Source: Siphonodentalium dalli
Taxonomy: Eukaryota; Mollusca; Scaphopoda; Gadilida; Siphonodentaliidae
DNA: 64,000 bases
Assembly: GCA_032622095.1 (NCBI GenBank)
Contig: CP136061.1
Span: forward strand, 57,739,301-57,803,300
Direction: 5' to 3'
Under the pieces are notes generated by a model, which saw only the letters and a program-made list of their open reading frames with translations, was not told where the DNA came from and made no database searches. Positions within the stretch are counted from its first letter, which is position 1. The number at the start of each line of letters is the position of its first letter. Below, piece after piece: positions 45,058 through 57,521 of the stretch. The position numbers and the translations under genes are program-made.

Positions 45058-45763
45058 ATCCTCAGACCCATCCACTTGAACCAGCTCAAACAAGAGTGTT
45101 CAGGTGTATCAGAAGTAAACAAGGATAAGGGGGCATAACTTCCAGAAAAGGGCACTGTTTTCTATCAGGTATTGGTTAAAATGCTGAAAGTTTTAACTCT
45201 TTCATTACTGTCCCACTAAATTACTAAAATATTACAAACTAATGTCTGTAGTCTAAATCAACAAAAATACATGTATGTATATAATATTAATGAATAATGC
45301 ATGTTAACTTCTGTCATGCCAATTTCGGGAGAATGAACTTCATAATTTGTTAATTTAGCTAAAAATTTTGAGATTTTTCATAACTAAAACTTTCTTTTTT
45401 ACTAAAAATATTGAGACAAATCTATATTTATAAAACCCGTCGACTGTGTGTGTGTATGTGTGTAAGTGTGTGTGTAACTCGGTCATGCTTTTGGTCCATT
45501 TATAACTTTTATAACCATCAATCCAATGTAGTCCAAATTTGGAACACGGCCAATATTGTGTTGTAGAGGATGACTCACCAGCTTTCATGCCTATTGGTCA
45601 GAGAAAACATGAGATCGAGCATGGTCCGCAAACGCCACATTTGCACTCAAGTAGACACTATTTCTTATGACGTTTGTCAAAATGACATCATACACAAACA
45701 CACACTTTCGTTAATTGCCATTGTATTGACGAAATTTCCATGCGCTCAACCAAGGCATTGTTG

Positions 45764-45955
45764 AAAATGGGTGCTAAAATTAAATTGTCAGATCAGGTTG
45801 AGTGTGAATATAAGTAATGCATGTTGATTTTGTCATGGAAGTGCATGGGGTGTAGAGTCGAGACTCGAACGTTCTATAACATCGTTGGAAATGGGTGCTA
45901 AATGGTCTTTTAATTTGCCACTTCAGTGTGAATATAAGTAATGGATGGTTTGTTA
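45764..45955. repeat. Local direct duplication, two units ~124 bp apart
   Basis: GAAATGGGTGCTAAA...AGTGTGAATATAAGTAATG occurs at about 45767 and 45891. Confidence 0.5.
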
Positions 45956-45981
45956 CGAAAGTTGTGCACTGAGTGTGGAAT

Positions 45982-46132
45982 TCACTGGCTTACAAGGTCA
46001 AGGTAAATAATGTTAGGCGAATGCATTCTCTTATTTTGCAAGGCTCTCTTCTGGAGACTAGAATATATAAGAGAAAGTATTGGCACAGGGTTTTCGCAAA
46101 ATTTCAGGAAGCTCCAGTCATGGAAGGGTTAA
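45982..46132. mobile_element. Family B MITE, right half
   Basis: CACTGGCTTACAAGGTCAAG, one worn hairpin, then CATGGAAGGGTTAA. Confidence 0.65.
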
Positions 46133-46163
46133 ACGCACTTCCCACGACAAGGCAAGCTCAGTT

Positions 46164-46427
46164 TTAACCCTTTCTATACTAAATTTTCATTGACGAGTAG
46201 TTCCCTTAGGAAATGTTCAGATAATAAGTTCAACAGGTTGTTTGCTAAACTTATTATCTGAACATCTCCCACCAATGCATGAATATGAATCCTTCAGCAC
46301 TTTGTGTTAACTTTTTGTTGGACTAATTGTTCCTGAACACCCCTCCAAATGAATAATATATAGATCAATCTAATGTATACCTTTATAACTGAATGGGAGA
46401 ATCCCCATTTAGTTTAGAAATAGTTAA
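46164..46427. mobile_element. Family G TTAA-type MITE, full length
   Basis: TTAACCCTTTCTATACTAAA to TTTAGAAATAGTTAA with inverted GTTCAGATAATAAGTTCAAC / AAACTTATTATCTGAACA at the centre. Reference copy of the family. Confidence 0.78.
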
Positions 46428-46704
46428 CACTTTGGCAGATAGAATGACATTTAAGTTGTTTTACAGTTGGCAGGTGAATGATATATATGTCGTTTAGGAT
46501 AGTTTTAGGGCAATATTATGTTTCCATGTTCATGACTCATCTCCTAATTTAAGAAGTCTTGTCATGGATATACTGTGGAAAGATATTATTTTTATTATAG
46601 CCATGCTTTTAATATTATTGTCTGTATGATTTATTTGTTACAATAGGCGATTGGTACAATGTTGCTCAGTTTATTTGAAAAGATATATTCATCCATGATA
46701 TATA

Positions 46705-46837
46705 TTGCCATTCATCGGAAAGCTCTCCCCGCGAGCTTTCCGATGAATGGCAAAAAGCCATATTTCCGACTAAATCCTGAAAAGTTACCCATAAGTCTGC
46801 TGTGGTTAAGGAGTCGATTACTTAGGGCATTACTGTA
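46705..46837. mobile_element. Family A MITE, right half
   Basis: TGCCATTCATCGGAAAGCTC tip, right arm, GGGCATTACTGTA. Confidence 0.75.
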
Positions 46838-46929
46838 CTCACCCATCAAAGGGTTAATTTACAGGATGAATCATATTCTCTTAAAAGGGCAATACAACAA
46901 ATTTGTTAAGTAGATATATGAGGTACATG

Positions 46930-47077
46930 TACAGTAATTCCCTAAATAATAATTCATCAGAATGCTCTCAGAGAGAGCTTTCCGATGAATGGCAATAAGC
47001 CATATTTCCGACTAAATCCTGAAAAATTACCCATAATTCTGCTGTGGTTAAGGAGTCGATTATTTAAGTCATTACAA
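46930..47077. mobile_element. Family A MITE, left arm mostly deleted
   Basis: TACAGTAATTCCCTAAATAA, tip, full right arm ending AAGTCATTACA. Confidence 0.75.
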
Positions 47078-49414
47078 TATGAGGTACAAGCATTCCTTGC
47101 CATTCCACAGGGGCTTAATTGCCATGCTTGTTTTTTTTTTTATTTGATTTTTTTCATTGCCTGTCTCTGCCATACCTGTTTCTGCCCCCCCAACCTCTTG
47201 CTCTGGTGCCCCTGAGAGGGTTCTATATTGTGAGATCATTACTGGTTATTCCATTACCAGCGAAGATGGATGTGGCAGTATATAACCCAAAATGCTCTCT
47301 CCTGATGGGAAACAACTGACTGATGAGTGATGCTGCCTACAAATATCCACCTGTAGCTCAGGTACGCTGATTCATTAAGCACACCTGTGTAGGTATATAA
47401 ACCATCAGTGATGGCAGGTGCCTGTAGGTACCCCCATAGTGAGCAAAACAAGCTCAACTCTCACAACAGACACAGGAAAACAAAGAATCCACTAATAATA
47501 AACAAACAATAATATTCATATGTTTTTGTTTTGGATGCCATTTCATACTGAAATGTTACTGTGCCCCGTTGTCAACGTAGTAATACTAGCATGTGTAAAA
47601 TGCTAATAATCAGTAACTGAATGGGCTTCAGAATGTTTTACTGACTTCATTAGGACTGACTAAGCAATAATATTAATTCTTTAAAAAATTACTGTGTAGT
47701 TTTTAAAGCATTGTGGTGATGGGTAAATTATAATTTGCATATGCGATTTCAGTTGAATATTGGAACATCAGATGAAAATATTTACAATAGATGTTCTCTC
47801 TCATTACATACCCCAGTATGTCAAACAAAACTTGAAACAATTCTTGTAAAATTTCAAATTTGAATGAAAATTTTCAAAAATTAGAAATTTCATGACAATT
47901 GGATCATTTTCATCTATACATGTACAGTAAGTGCACAGTTAATATGTAATTTTCTCCAAGCAGGGAATTAGGTTGGGTGCAATGGAAGAAGTTGCATATG
48001 GAAATTCAAACTGCACACAATTGAACAAGGACCGTCAATATTGCCATGTCCTTGTATGCCAAATTCAAATTGTATGGATACATACCAGGAGAATATCACT
48101 TGATACCACCATCATGTGTGTGTGTGTGGGGTGTGTAAAACATGATACAATTTATGCTATTGTTGTTGTTGTAACTTGGGGATGGAATTCTCATTAAATT
48201 TTATTTTGCAATTCTGACAACTAGTAATTTATAGTGGTTGTGGGGCATGGACAAGGAAGAGTTCTCACCCCCTCATGAGAGTCACACACTGTGAACCACT
48301 TTTTGCTACCCAATTAGCTTTGCTGAACTACAAACAGTTGGAAGCAATACCAGAAGCTGCAGCCTAATCACTTCACCTTCCTCTTCAGAGAAGTCCTGGA
48401 GGTTACAACATGTGGGAAGCCTGCAAGCACTCAGGAGGGTAGGGTACAGAGATATGTAAATATTATTGATGGAATTCAGCCTATATTTATCTCTTTTTAA
48501 AACCAGATGGGTAAAGTTAATCCAAGTGTTTTTATTTTCACAGTATTGGTCCAGAAACCAGCCTATTATAAAGTTAAGGTGACATTGAGTGGCCCAAGAA
48601 CTGGAGTGGGGAAGCATGGAGGGGGGCAAACTCCAAAAGGGCCTTTTGCCCCAATGTAAGATATGCAATTATACAGGCCTCAGTCAAGGGCTTGATAGGT
48701 AGCAGGCAGCAGGGCAGATGAAACCCTGCACCCCTCCATCTCCCCCCACATCGGACGAATGTTTGGACAATGAACTGTACCATTGCTGAGTCTAGTCACA
48801 GGTAAATGGGGGTAGATTTTATTGTAGATCCTGGGGGCAGATTTTATTACAATATGAGCTTGCCTCAGCAGGAAATCCATCAGTCCTATAGACCTGGAGT
48901 ATGTCAATGGAAAATAAAAGTAATCACACAGACATACAGGTACGAAGGTTGAGCGCTGTAAAATGGAAACAGATAAGAGAAAATCTTGTCTTCTTTAACA
49001 CACATATTGTGGGGTCTACGCATATTATTCCACACCATCAACGTGAGGCACATGTATCCAAAGCAATATGAGCCATTGAGGACATATATTAGTATATACC
49101 TCTAGTGGAATACAAGCCAGAACTAGTCTTGTTGATGTTGTCGCCAAGACAGATGATGTACATTATGTCAATGAACCCTTTGGGTCATGCCCCGAAAATT
49201 ACTGGTTGTTCATCAGAGTCAAATCACAATAAACTTAAGGTAGCCATAGTATCAATGAAGGTGACAGTAATGGATTTAATTTAAATGACACGGTGTAGAA
49301 TAAATACAGAACAAAACTTGCATCATAGTCTCGAATCTTTTATCGATCTCGTTGCGGACAGCACATTGTTACATTTCGGAACATCATCATAGTTTCAACC
49401 TTAATGGAGAATCT
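47078..49414. other. Unique intergenic or 5' intron sequence
   Basis: No exon identified. Open frames at 48306-48907 overlap in several phases, show no family resemblance, and are taken as chance. Confidence 0.4.
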
Positions 49415-49585
49415 TTTATCGAATGAGTTGCAGATGGCGGAAGGATAAATTTCGAAAGTGTACAGAACACGGCATGCATAATATAAATAATCTCAAATCT
49501 TTTTTCGAACTAGATGCGGGAGGTGCATAGTTACATAGAAATATATCCTTGCGTCATCTGCAACTCATTTGATAAAAGATCCTCA
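49415..49585. repeat. Imperfect inverted repeat
   Basis: GAATCTTTTATCGAATGAGT then TGCAGATG faces CATCTGCAACTCATTTGATA then AAAGATCC. Confidence 0.55.
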
Positions 49586-49853
49586 ATTAGCCCTTCCATG
49601 ACTGGAGCTTCCTGAAATTTTGCAAAAACCGTGTGCCAATGCATTCTCTTATATATTTGAGTCTCCCAGAGGGAGCCTCGCATTTATAAGAGAATACATT
49701 GGCCTAACAATATTTACTTTGAAAGTTTGACCTTGTATTAAGCTAGCTGCATTCTCTTATATATGCGAGGCTCCCTATGGGGACTAAATGAGAATGCACT
49801 GACACAGGGTCTTTAATACTGCACCAGAGCAGCTCCCGTCATAAAAGGGTTAA
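49586..49853. mobile_element. Family B TTAA-type MITE
   Basis: TTAGCCCTTCCATGACTGGA to GTCATAAAAGGGTTAA; second hairpin partly deleted. Confidence 0.75.
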
Positions 49854-49954
49854 GATGCGCGTTGTGTTCCGTCTATTTATTGAATGAATTCTTCCACATT
49901 TCTAGAAGTATATATTGGAATGGTCCATTCGTCATTTATAGCAATGATCTGACA

Positions 49955-50353
49955 TTAACCCTTTACCCAACAGAAGGGCCCTGTGCCAATGCATTCTCTT
50001 ATATATGCGAGTCGACCATAGGTCGCCTCGCATATATAAGAGAATGCATTGGCTTAACACATTAAAAATTATAAAATTGTTAAAGAATGTAAGAAAAAAT
50101 GGTAAAAAGTGTTAAAAAAAGATTTTTTTAGGCCAATGCATTCTCTTATATATGCGAGGCGACCTATGGTCGACTCGCATATATAAGAGAATGCATTGGC
50201 ACAGGGCATAACTGTAACTATCACAATGTGGTCAAGGAGCCGGTTCCAATGATATCCATATTTGTATGGTTCTATTGAGACAGACCGAAGATATTTTAGG
50301 CTGTTGAAGCTTTATTTGGCCGGTTTTGGCCGGTTTGTTGGGTAAAGGGTTAA
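49955..50353. mobile_element. Family C TTAA-type MITE, copy 2
   Basis: Matches 17772-18171 over its full length. Visible differences are confined to the central poly-A/poly-T run and one base (CAAGGAGCC for CAATGAGCC). Flanked by TTAA. Confidence 0.92.
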
Positions 50354-50509
50354 ATGGACATGGCTCATTTAATCCTCCAAATTGTGTCTATGTAATTTGG
50401 AGGGATGGATAAGATAGGCCGATAAAAGCACGAAATATTGATATGCAGGCTTCATATGCTTTGAAAAACACTTGCCAAAGTCACAGCCATTTTCCATCCA
50501 TTTTCAATT

Positions 50510-50800
50510 TTTTGCCCGAAGTCAGACAAATGCTATTTATTGTTACCATATCAGGAATAGAATAACACGGAATGTTCTTTTCTGTTCCATGTCATGCAAA
50601 TGGCTGTTTTTTGTTTGGGACCCAAACACATTGTTCATAGTTGCATTTTTCAATACTTCAGTGCATCTTTTTGTGCTACAGAATGCCCGTAGAATAGTAG
50701 TTAAGATATTTATCGACCTATTTCGATACTGGAAAAATTCAAAAGCTAATAATATTATTTGTATTTTGGAGCGCAAACCACCATGTGGCTTTAATATAAG
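50510..50800. repeat. Diverged relative of the interior of the 2.6-kb element
   Basis: ATATTTATCGACCTATTTCG and CCACCATGTGGCTTTAA match 13470-13532; TTGTTACCATATCAGGAATA matches about 13618-13638. The two blocks are in the opposite order here. The open frame 50472-50822 across it is not a gene. Confidence 0.55.
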
Positions 50801-51460
50801 CAGCCTATTAATATGTGTTTAGTGAATTCAGTATTCAAGTTATCCAACAGTCAAAAGAACAGATAGTATGGAACTGCAAATATACCATATATAGAATACT
50901 ATGTGCCTGACCAGTACATTACAGAACAGGCTCATATTTTGCTATACTAATGAATTTACTTTGCTCACAAGACGAATATCAATTCTGTTTTTGACTCCTC
51001 CATGTGCCCCCTGCAGGAGCGCAACAGTGAATTGCCATGTTCTGCTACCACAATCAAGCATACATGTATGTACCTTCTTATCTCTAAACAAAACATATCC
51101 TCCAAGTGCCAGATAGAATAAAACCTCACATTAATCCAACTAAAAATTGCTAAAAACAATTTAATGGAAGTGCATGCACAAAAATACTGTATATGGAATG
51201 TGTGCCAGACCACAACCCAGAATGGCTGGCAAATTTGCACAGAGAAGTACAAAGCATAGTTTTGTCGCATACCTGTTACCTGATTGGTGTTGACACAGCC
51301 TTCTTACTGGCAATGTGACAAAGTGATTTGCTGAGAGATTTGTCTTACTACGGTTTGTCTTACTATGTGACATGTTACAAACTGTCTGGCGAGATTTTAA
51401 CAAGAATGTTCTATAATTACCTCAAAAAGGGGGTCATATGTGGTTAGTTACCTGGGTCAC

Positions 51461-51730
51461 TTAACCCTTTCAATTACTGGAGCTTCCTGAAATTTTGTGA
51501 ATACCCTGTGCCAATACATTCTTTTATATATGCGAGTCTCCGATAGGGAACCTGAGCCTCACATATATAATAGAATGCATTGGCCTAACAATATTTACCT
51601 TGACATTGTAATCCAGTGCATTCTCTTATATATGCTAGGCTTCCTATGGGACTCACATATATGAGAGAATGCACTGGCACAGGAATGTTAATGCTGCACT
51701 TAAGCGCAGCTCCTGTCATTAAAGAGTTAA
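51461..51730. mobile_element. Family B TTAA-type MITE
   Basis: TTAACCCTTTCAATTACTGG to GTCATTAAAGAGTTAA, with two hairpins. Confidence 0.78.
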
Positions 51731-51747
51731 TTATATTTTGTGACAAA

Positions 51748-51970
51748 TTAATGCTTTCTATACTAAATACTCATTGACAGGCCATTTATTGAACTTATTA
51801 TCTGAACATTTCCTACCAAAGAACATGAATCATTCTGAACTTGTATTGTCTTTTCGTCTGTCTGTCGTTGGCTCAATTTCCTGGATACCCCTCCAAATGA
51901 ATGATAAGACCATTCAAATACATATTTTTATGACTGGGTAGTAGAATCCATTTAGAAAAGAAAGGGTTAG
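51748..51970. mobile_element. Family G TTAA-type MITE
   Basis: TTAATGCTTTCTATACTAAA to AGAAAAGAAAGGGTTAG. It follows the family B copy after 17 bases. Confidence 0.65.
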
Positions 51971-52990
51971 TTTGTGACAGTTTGGATTCATACACATACA
52001 ATACTCGCCTGGTTCCAGTGATCAAAATATGTCAATAATAAACTACTTCAATACAGACTAGTATTATTGAAGCCACAGCAATCACCATTTCGGAGACAAA
52101 AAAGGTGATAGTCCTATTTTCCTCAAGTTGTTTTTTAAATTTGAATGACGACTGCTCGGTCAATTACAATGTATAAGAATGATATCATGTTTTTCTGTAC
52201 AAAATCAGAAATAGATATGACCACAAACACCAAAACGACACAGCAGCCTAAAGGTTACAGTCAAATTGTTCTTTACAAATGAAATTTGGCTACCCACCAT
52301 CGAAGTCACCTGCAGAAAATAAATTTTATAAAATACCTTGATGTCTCAAATCTCACAAATAACAATCCCAGGTTCGATAAGTGAATAGGAGGAAAAACCT
52401 GAAGTAACTGAAGTAACTGACTACCAATTGCGTAACATATTATCAGTAAATCATTTAGCAGCTACACGAAAACCACAGTAATACCTCACTTATCTTGTTA
52501 GTTGTACACAGAAAGCACAGTCCCGTGGCAGTGATTAACCAGGAATACACACCATGAGATGCTATTTTATGCTATAATCCCTGTACCACCTGCTGAATCA
52601 TGTACTACATCAAACAATGCTCTTCATCATGGCAACGAAAAAACCACTAGTGAAACACATTAGTGTGTTGACCTGACCTATGGGTGGAGTAGTGCATTAA
52701 AAACATGCAGTAATATCTGTAATACTAATACCATGATAAATTAACTCAAGAGGTCAATCCTATCAAAAAGTGGCTGAAATATCCCCTGCCCCCATCTCTC
52801 ATGCATTATGTCCCAACATACACATAACATGTTGTCCCCGCCCCTGTATGTCATGTTATGTCTGCCACTCTCCCCAACTGCTTCCCCTACATCACATGAT
52901 AATGCTCCAACACCCCCCAGCCCAATACCCTGCCAGAGTTACTGTAGTGAGTGAATCTAATTATGGGTCCATTGATAGAAAGTTGTTTTT

Positions 52991-53386
52991 AAAAATTTCT
53001 ATACTAAATACTCAATGACAAATAATTCCCTTAGGAAATGTTCAGATAATCTGAGATAATAGGTAATTTGTTGAACTTATTATCTAAACAGTTCTGACCA
53101 AAGAACAGGACTACTTCTGTACTTGTGTTATCTGTGGTCCAGCCATTGAAATCAAAAAATGTTCCATGACAAATTTATTGCTGTCACAAGTTAGATTCCA
53201 CATGTTGCCACGGCATTTCTCATAGCGTTGCTTATTGCCATGGCCAATTACGAGGATTGTGTTGTTTGCTTATTTTTCCTGTATTAAAACACCTCTAGAT
53301 GATTAATAAACAATTCCAATGTATACTATTACTTTATAACTGAGTGGGAGAAACCATTTAATCCCGCTTAAATATAGAAAGGGTTC
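52991..53386. mobile_element. Family G MITE with about 130 foreign bases inside
   Basis: TTCTATACTAAATACTCAAT to AATATAGAAAGGGTT; unrelated sequence at roughly 53140-53275. Confidence 0.55.
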
Positions 53387-53830
53387 AGTATTTGACAATC
53401 AGAATGAATTGCAATACAAAATTAAGTTGCGTTATATTGAGAGAAAACAATTTTCTAAGAATATATACCTTGGTCTGAAAGCCTAAAAGTCACTTTTATA
53501 ATCCAACATTCCAATCTACATAATATCCACAGAAGTAAGAGAAAATGTGTCAAGTTATAGAGCGCGAAAGCCACGAAGTGTCAAAGGCTATCAGAACAGA
53601 GCTTTTTGCCACACAAGTCAAAATCTGCCGTGCAAAACAAAGCTATTCTAGAACAAAAAGTAAAGTTGTTATAGTTCTTGACCAATCAACATGCTGAATT
53701 TTAATTCAAAATATGGTGATGCCTATTTAGAAAGAATTATGCTTTCAACAAAATTTCAAACTATAAAATATACCTTGATCTGAGAACGATAACTTTTAAC
53801 ATTGACGTTCTATAATCCAAAATTCCAAGG

Positions 53831-54055
53831 TATAGCCAGAGAAGTGATTAAACCCCAAGTAAAACAGCCATATTAAACCACAGCAAAACAACCTATAGCC
53901 ACCAAAGTGAATACACCCTGGTTATTAAAACAGCTATAGCCACGGAATTGAGTAAACCACAAGTAAAACCGCTATAGTCGCAGGAGTGAGTGAAATTGTG
54001 TCCAGTAAAACAAACCTATAGCCCGAGTAGTGAATAAACCCCAGTAAAATACACT
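53831..54055. repeat. Degenerate ~40-bp tandem repeat, about five units
   Basis: Units built on AGTAAAAC...CTATAGCC...GAGTGA...AAACCCC. Strongly diverged. Confidence 0.5.
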
Positions 54056-54639
54056 AACTTGTGGTGATCGGAGGTATGGATGGAGCAATAACTTAGGACG
54101 GAGTTGCTGAGAATGAGACCCATTTCTTTGGATTGATGCTAGCTTACCATTGTTATTTGAGTAATAAATCGCGCGTTACCACCACTCTTATGGAAGAAAT
54201 CCTTGGGGGTTTTGATGAATGCAGTATACTGTAGCTAATGGAACCCGGGGCTTTGATCTCACTCGCTGATCTATGATGTGTACTCTCACGTAAATACTTC
54301 TCCTGATGATGCTGTACACTGCATGACCCAATGATATATTGGTAAGCATTGAAACCCTGGAGTAGATGTACTATTTACAGACTCGTTGAAGTGATTTACT
54401 ATAGAAGTAAGCCAATCAGATATTGAATTGCACCTAGATGTGTATCTACAGAGGATAAACCAATACAGCTTGAAGTAGTTACACAAAGCCCATTGGATAG
54501 GTCTAACTGACATAAGTGCTATGAGGTGAGAATTCAAAGTGTAATATGACATGATTCCCTGTTAGCAATTGGTTTAAACTTAGGGGTATTCATTCACAGA
54601 TCTAGAAAACATAACGATATAAGAGGTTGCACCTCGGGT

Positions 54640-54800
54640 GCTGGTATACCCCCACGGTGCCGAATTAAAACATAGGTAGGACGGAACCCAAATTTTAAAT
54701 AAACAAAGAAGGATAACTCTAGAACAGAAAACGTAAACAATTTCATCGGGCGCCGGCCCTTTTGAAATCACTCCTGATAGTGAATCTCCACACCAAATTT
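54640..54800. repeat. Dispersed repeat I, fragment
   Basis: GGTAGGACGGAACCCAAATT and CACACCAAATTTCATTGAGA match the family. Confidence 0.5.
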
Positions 54801-54821
54801 CATTGAGATCCATGGCAGAGA

Positions 54822-55013
54822 TACAGTAATGCCCTAAATAATCGACTCCTTAACCACAGCAGAATTATGGGTAATTTTTAAGGATTTAGTCAAAAATATG
54901 GCTTATTGCCATTCATTGGAAAGCTCTGTGAGAGCTTTCCGGTGAATGGCAACAGCCATATTTCCAACTAAATCCTGATAAATTACCCATTCTGCTGTGG
55001 TTAAGGAGTCGAT
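54822..55013. mobile_element. Family A MITE, right terminus lost
   Basis: TACAGTAATGCCC start; the hairpin ends after AAGGAGTCGATG without the GCATTACTG terminus. Confidence 0.75.
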
Positions 55014-55477
55014 GTATGGACCAAAAAAAAGATTTCCAGATAATCAAAAAGAATCACTTTAAAATGGAAAACGTAAACATCATTTACCACTTTTATTTAA
55101 AGCAATCATCCATACAAATATTTGATCACTCATGGCTGAGATATGTACCCGGACGGACAGACAGACAGAAATACAAAGTCAATAGAGCGTACACTCCACA
55201 TTTTTCTTTCATAAGTGTGGTATAATAATAATTAGTACATTGTGGTCATTTTCAATGACAGAAGAATGGGATCAACCAGGAAACAATTTGGAGCCCTTGC
55301 TGCAAGAGATGCAATATAAATATGGAAAATGGCTGATTGTTTAACTTATCATGTGAGCTATTGAACATTCTGCAATTGAATAAATGGGATACATAAGGGA
55401 CTTTGCATCCCTTGACTTTGCATCCCTTAGCCAGCTTTCATATAAATTAAGCATAGGCTATTCTCATTTGTACATTT

Positions 55478-55724
55478 TAACATTTCTTTACTAAATACTC
55501 ATTCCCTTAGGTAATGTTCAGATAATAAGTTCAACAAATGACCATATGTCGTTTGTTGAACTTATTATCTGAATATTTCCCTCCAATAAATAGGACTCCT
55601 TCTGTACTTGTATTATCTGTCATCTGCTTATTTTTCATGAAAACCCCTCCAGTTGAATAATAGACCATTCCAATACATACTGCTATAACTGAGTGGGAGA
55701 ATCCATTCAGTATAGAAAGGGTTG
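55478..55724. mobile_element. Family G MITE
   Basis: TTTCTTTACTAAATACTCAT to AGTATAGAAAGGGTTGA, with a central inverted repeat around GACCATATGTCG. Confidence 0.65.
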
Positions 55725-56087
55725 ACTGATTTGGATAATCCACTCAGGATGGAATTTGTTATGCAAAATCACAGAAGAAACAAAACCGTTTTATAACAAA
55801 TTACATGCAGTGTTCTTACAAAATTCCAAATGGAAGCAGAAAATGCAGATTATTCCAAGCAATTAAGTCTGGAAACAGATTGCTTTTGCGAGACATCTCA
55901 TTTGCATATAGTTGTGATATGAAGCTGTTTTATCAAGAACAGTACACTAAATTATAAATATCATCTCGCTGTGATGATCATGGCTCATGTTATAGTCATA
56001 CATTGGAAAGAGGGCCCTGGGCTCAATTTGTTAGAACAGCATTCAACTAGATTTTACAAATTAATGAGTCACAGGCTAGCAGTGGGG

Positions 56088-56718
56088 AAAATTTGCAAAA
56101 TGTTCAGGCATCTGTGAAATACTCCGCGATCATGTGTACTCACAGGAATGGAGTACAGCCACTCTAAACGAGACAAATTTCTGCATAGATGGATTGACAG
56201 CACATTAGCACAAACGATACCATCAGTACTGAGTGAACTATAGGCTACCCATGGTCACCATACATGTATCTATTTTTGATAAATCATAACACATGTCATT
56301 GTATGCCATGTCATAACAAATATACTCTTATTTATAATATCCATAATCCATATAGATGCCGTATACTTTTATCCCTTGTTTAGACATTAACATTATGACA
56401 GAATATTCAATCATTCTACTGCCCTGAACTATTTTTGTTGACCGGTAGATAGCCGAAAAATCCAATTTTGGTCACCAGTCGACTTTATACTGATTTAATT
56501 GTTTTCTGCCAGTCCTTGGGAGCTGGTGTGGTGCTGGTGAACCCTGTCTTCAATTATCAGATCAGACATCCCCATTGCCATAATGGCATATAACATAACA
56601 AAATTTGCAAGATGTTCAGGCATCTGCGAAATATTCATGTGTACTCAGAGGAATGGAGTACAGCCACTCTGAACGAGACAAATTTCTGCATAGATGGATT
56701 GACAGCACATTAACACAG
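56088..56718. repeat. Pair of ~120-bp direct repeats about 510 bp apart
   Basis: AAAATTTGCAA...GATGGATTGACAGCACATTA occurs at 56088-56210 and 56600-56718 with few differences. No LTR end motifs seen. Confidence 0.65.
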
Positions 56719-56743
56719 AGATGGGCAGCTACCTCATGTTTAA

Positions 56744-56865
56744 TACAGTAATGCCCTAAGTAATAGACCCCTTAACCACAGCAGAATTATGGGTAACATT
56801 TCACCTGAAAAGTTACCCATAATTCTGCTGTGGTTAAGGAGCCGATTAATTAGAGCATTACTGTA
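56744..56865. mobile_element. Family A MITE, centre deleted, between 16-bp direct repeats
   Basis: Only the outer ~60 bp of each arm remain. TACCTCATGTTTAATA ends at the left border (56730-56745) and recurs at the right border (56864-56879). Confidence 0.8.
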
Positions 56866-57017
56866 CCTCATGTTTAATAGCTCAGTAAAACACCAGGGGA
56901 CAACCCTATTAAACACTTGTAAGTCCCATACAAGTGTAAATTTGGGTACTTTATAGATAAAAATTGAGGACAGAATGGAAACATTTGACTTTAGTCCTAG
57001 CTTGAGAGGGAACAACT

Positions 57018-57210
57018 GTGAACGTCCAGATAATAAGACAGTTTGTTGAAGTTATTATCTTAACATTTCCTATCAATGAATAGGAAACCTTTGGCAATTG
57101 TATTATCTGTTTGTCTGTCTGTCGTCTGGTTATATTTCCTCACCATCCCTCCAGATGAGTAATAGACCATTCAATGTATATTTCTATAACTGTGAGATAT
57201 ACTTTTTGTC
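57018..57210. mobile_element. Family G MITE, fragment
   Basis: TTGTTGAAGTTATTATCTTA, TGTTTGTCTGTCTGTCGTCT, CCCTCCAGATGAGTAATAGA. Confidence 0.5.
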
Positions 57211-57521
57211 AAGGAAGAGAAAGTGCTAATTAATGTTAAACAAGAAAGGTGGATCTTTAACCTCTTGGCTGATATACCTCAGTACTGAGTGTGGTCGTAA
57301 AATGGCACGCTGTGTCCTACAGGTCTGGACTGAGTATGGACCTACACTAGCAGTCGGCCATTATTCAATCCTGGAACTCAGTATCGGAACAACTATATCT
57401 CAAAGTTTCAAACAGTGAATGATGTTCGACGATTGTGAGTGATAAATACCTTTCAAATGAGTCAGTTTTACAGCTTTCGTGATATTCCCATTATATTTTT
57501 CCACTGGAAAATGGCCATAAT

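Noticed and set aside
48306-48907. Several overlapping minus-strand frames, the longest 120 residues
   Set aside because: No start context, splice logic or recognisable family; composition typical of chance frames in a slightly GC-richer patch.
52298-52309. 12-nt microexon after a very good acceptor (TTATTTTCTGCAG), phase 0
   Set aside because: The donor GTGGGT is weak and 12 bases cannot be supported without RNA evidence.
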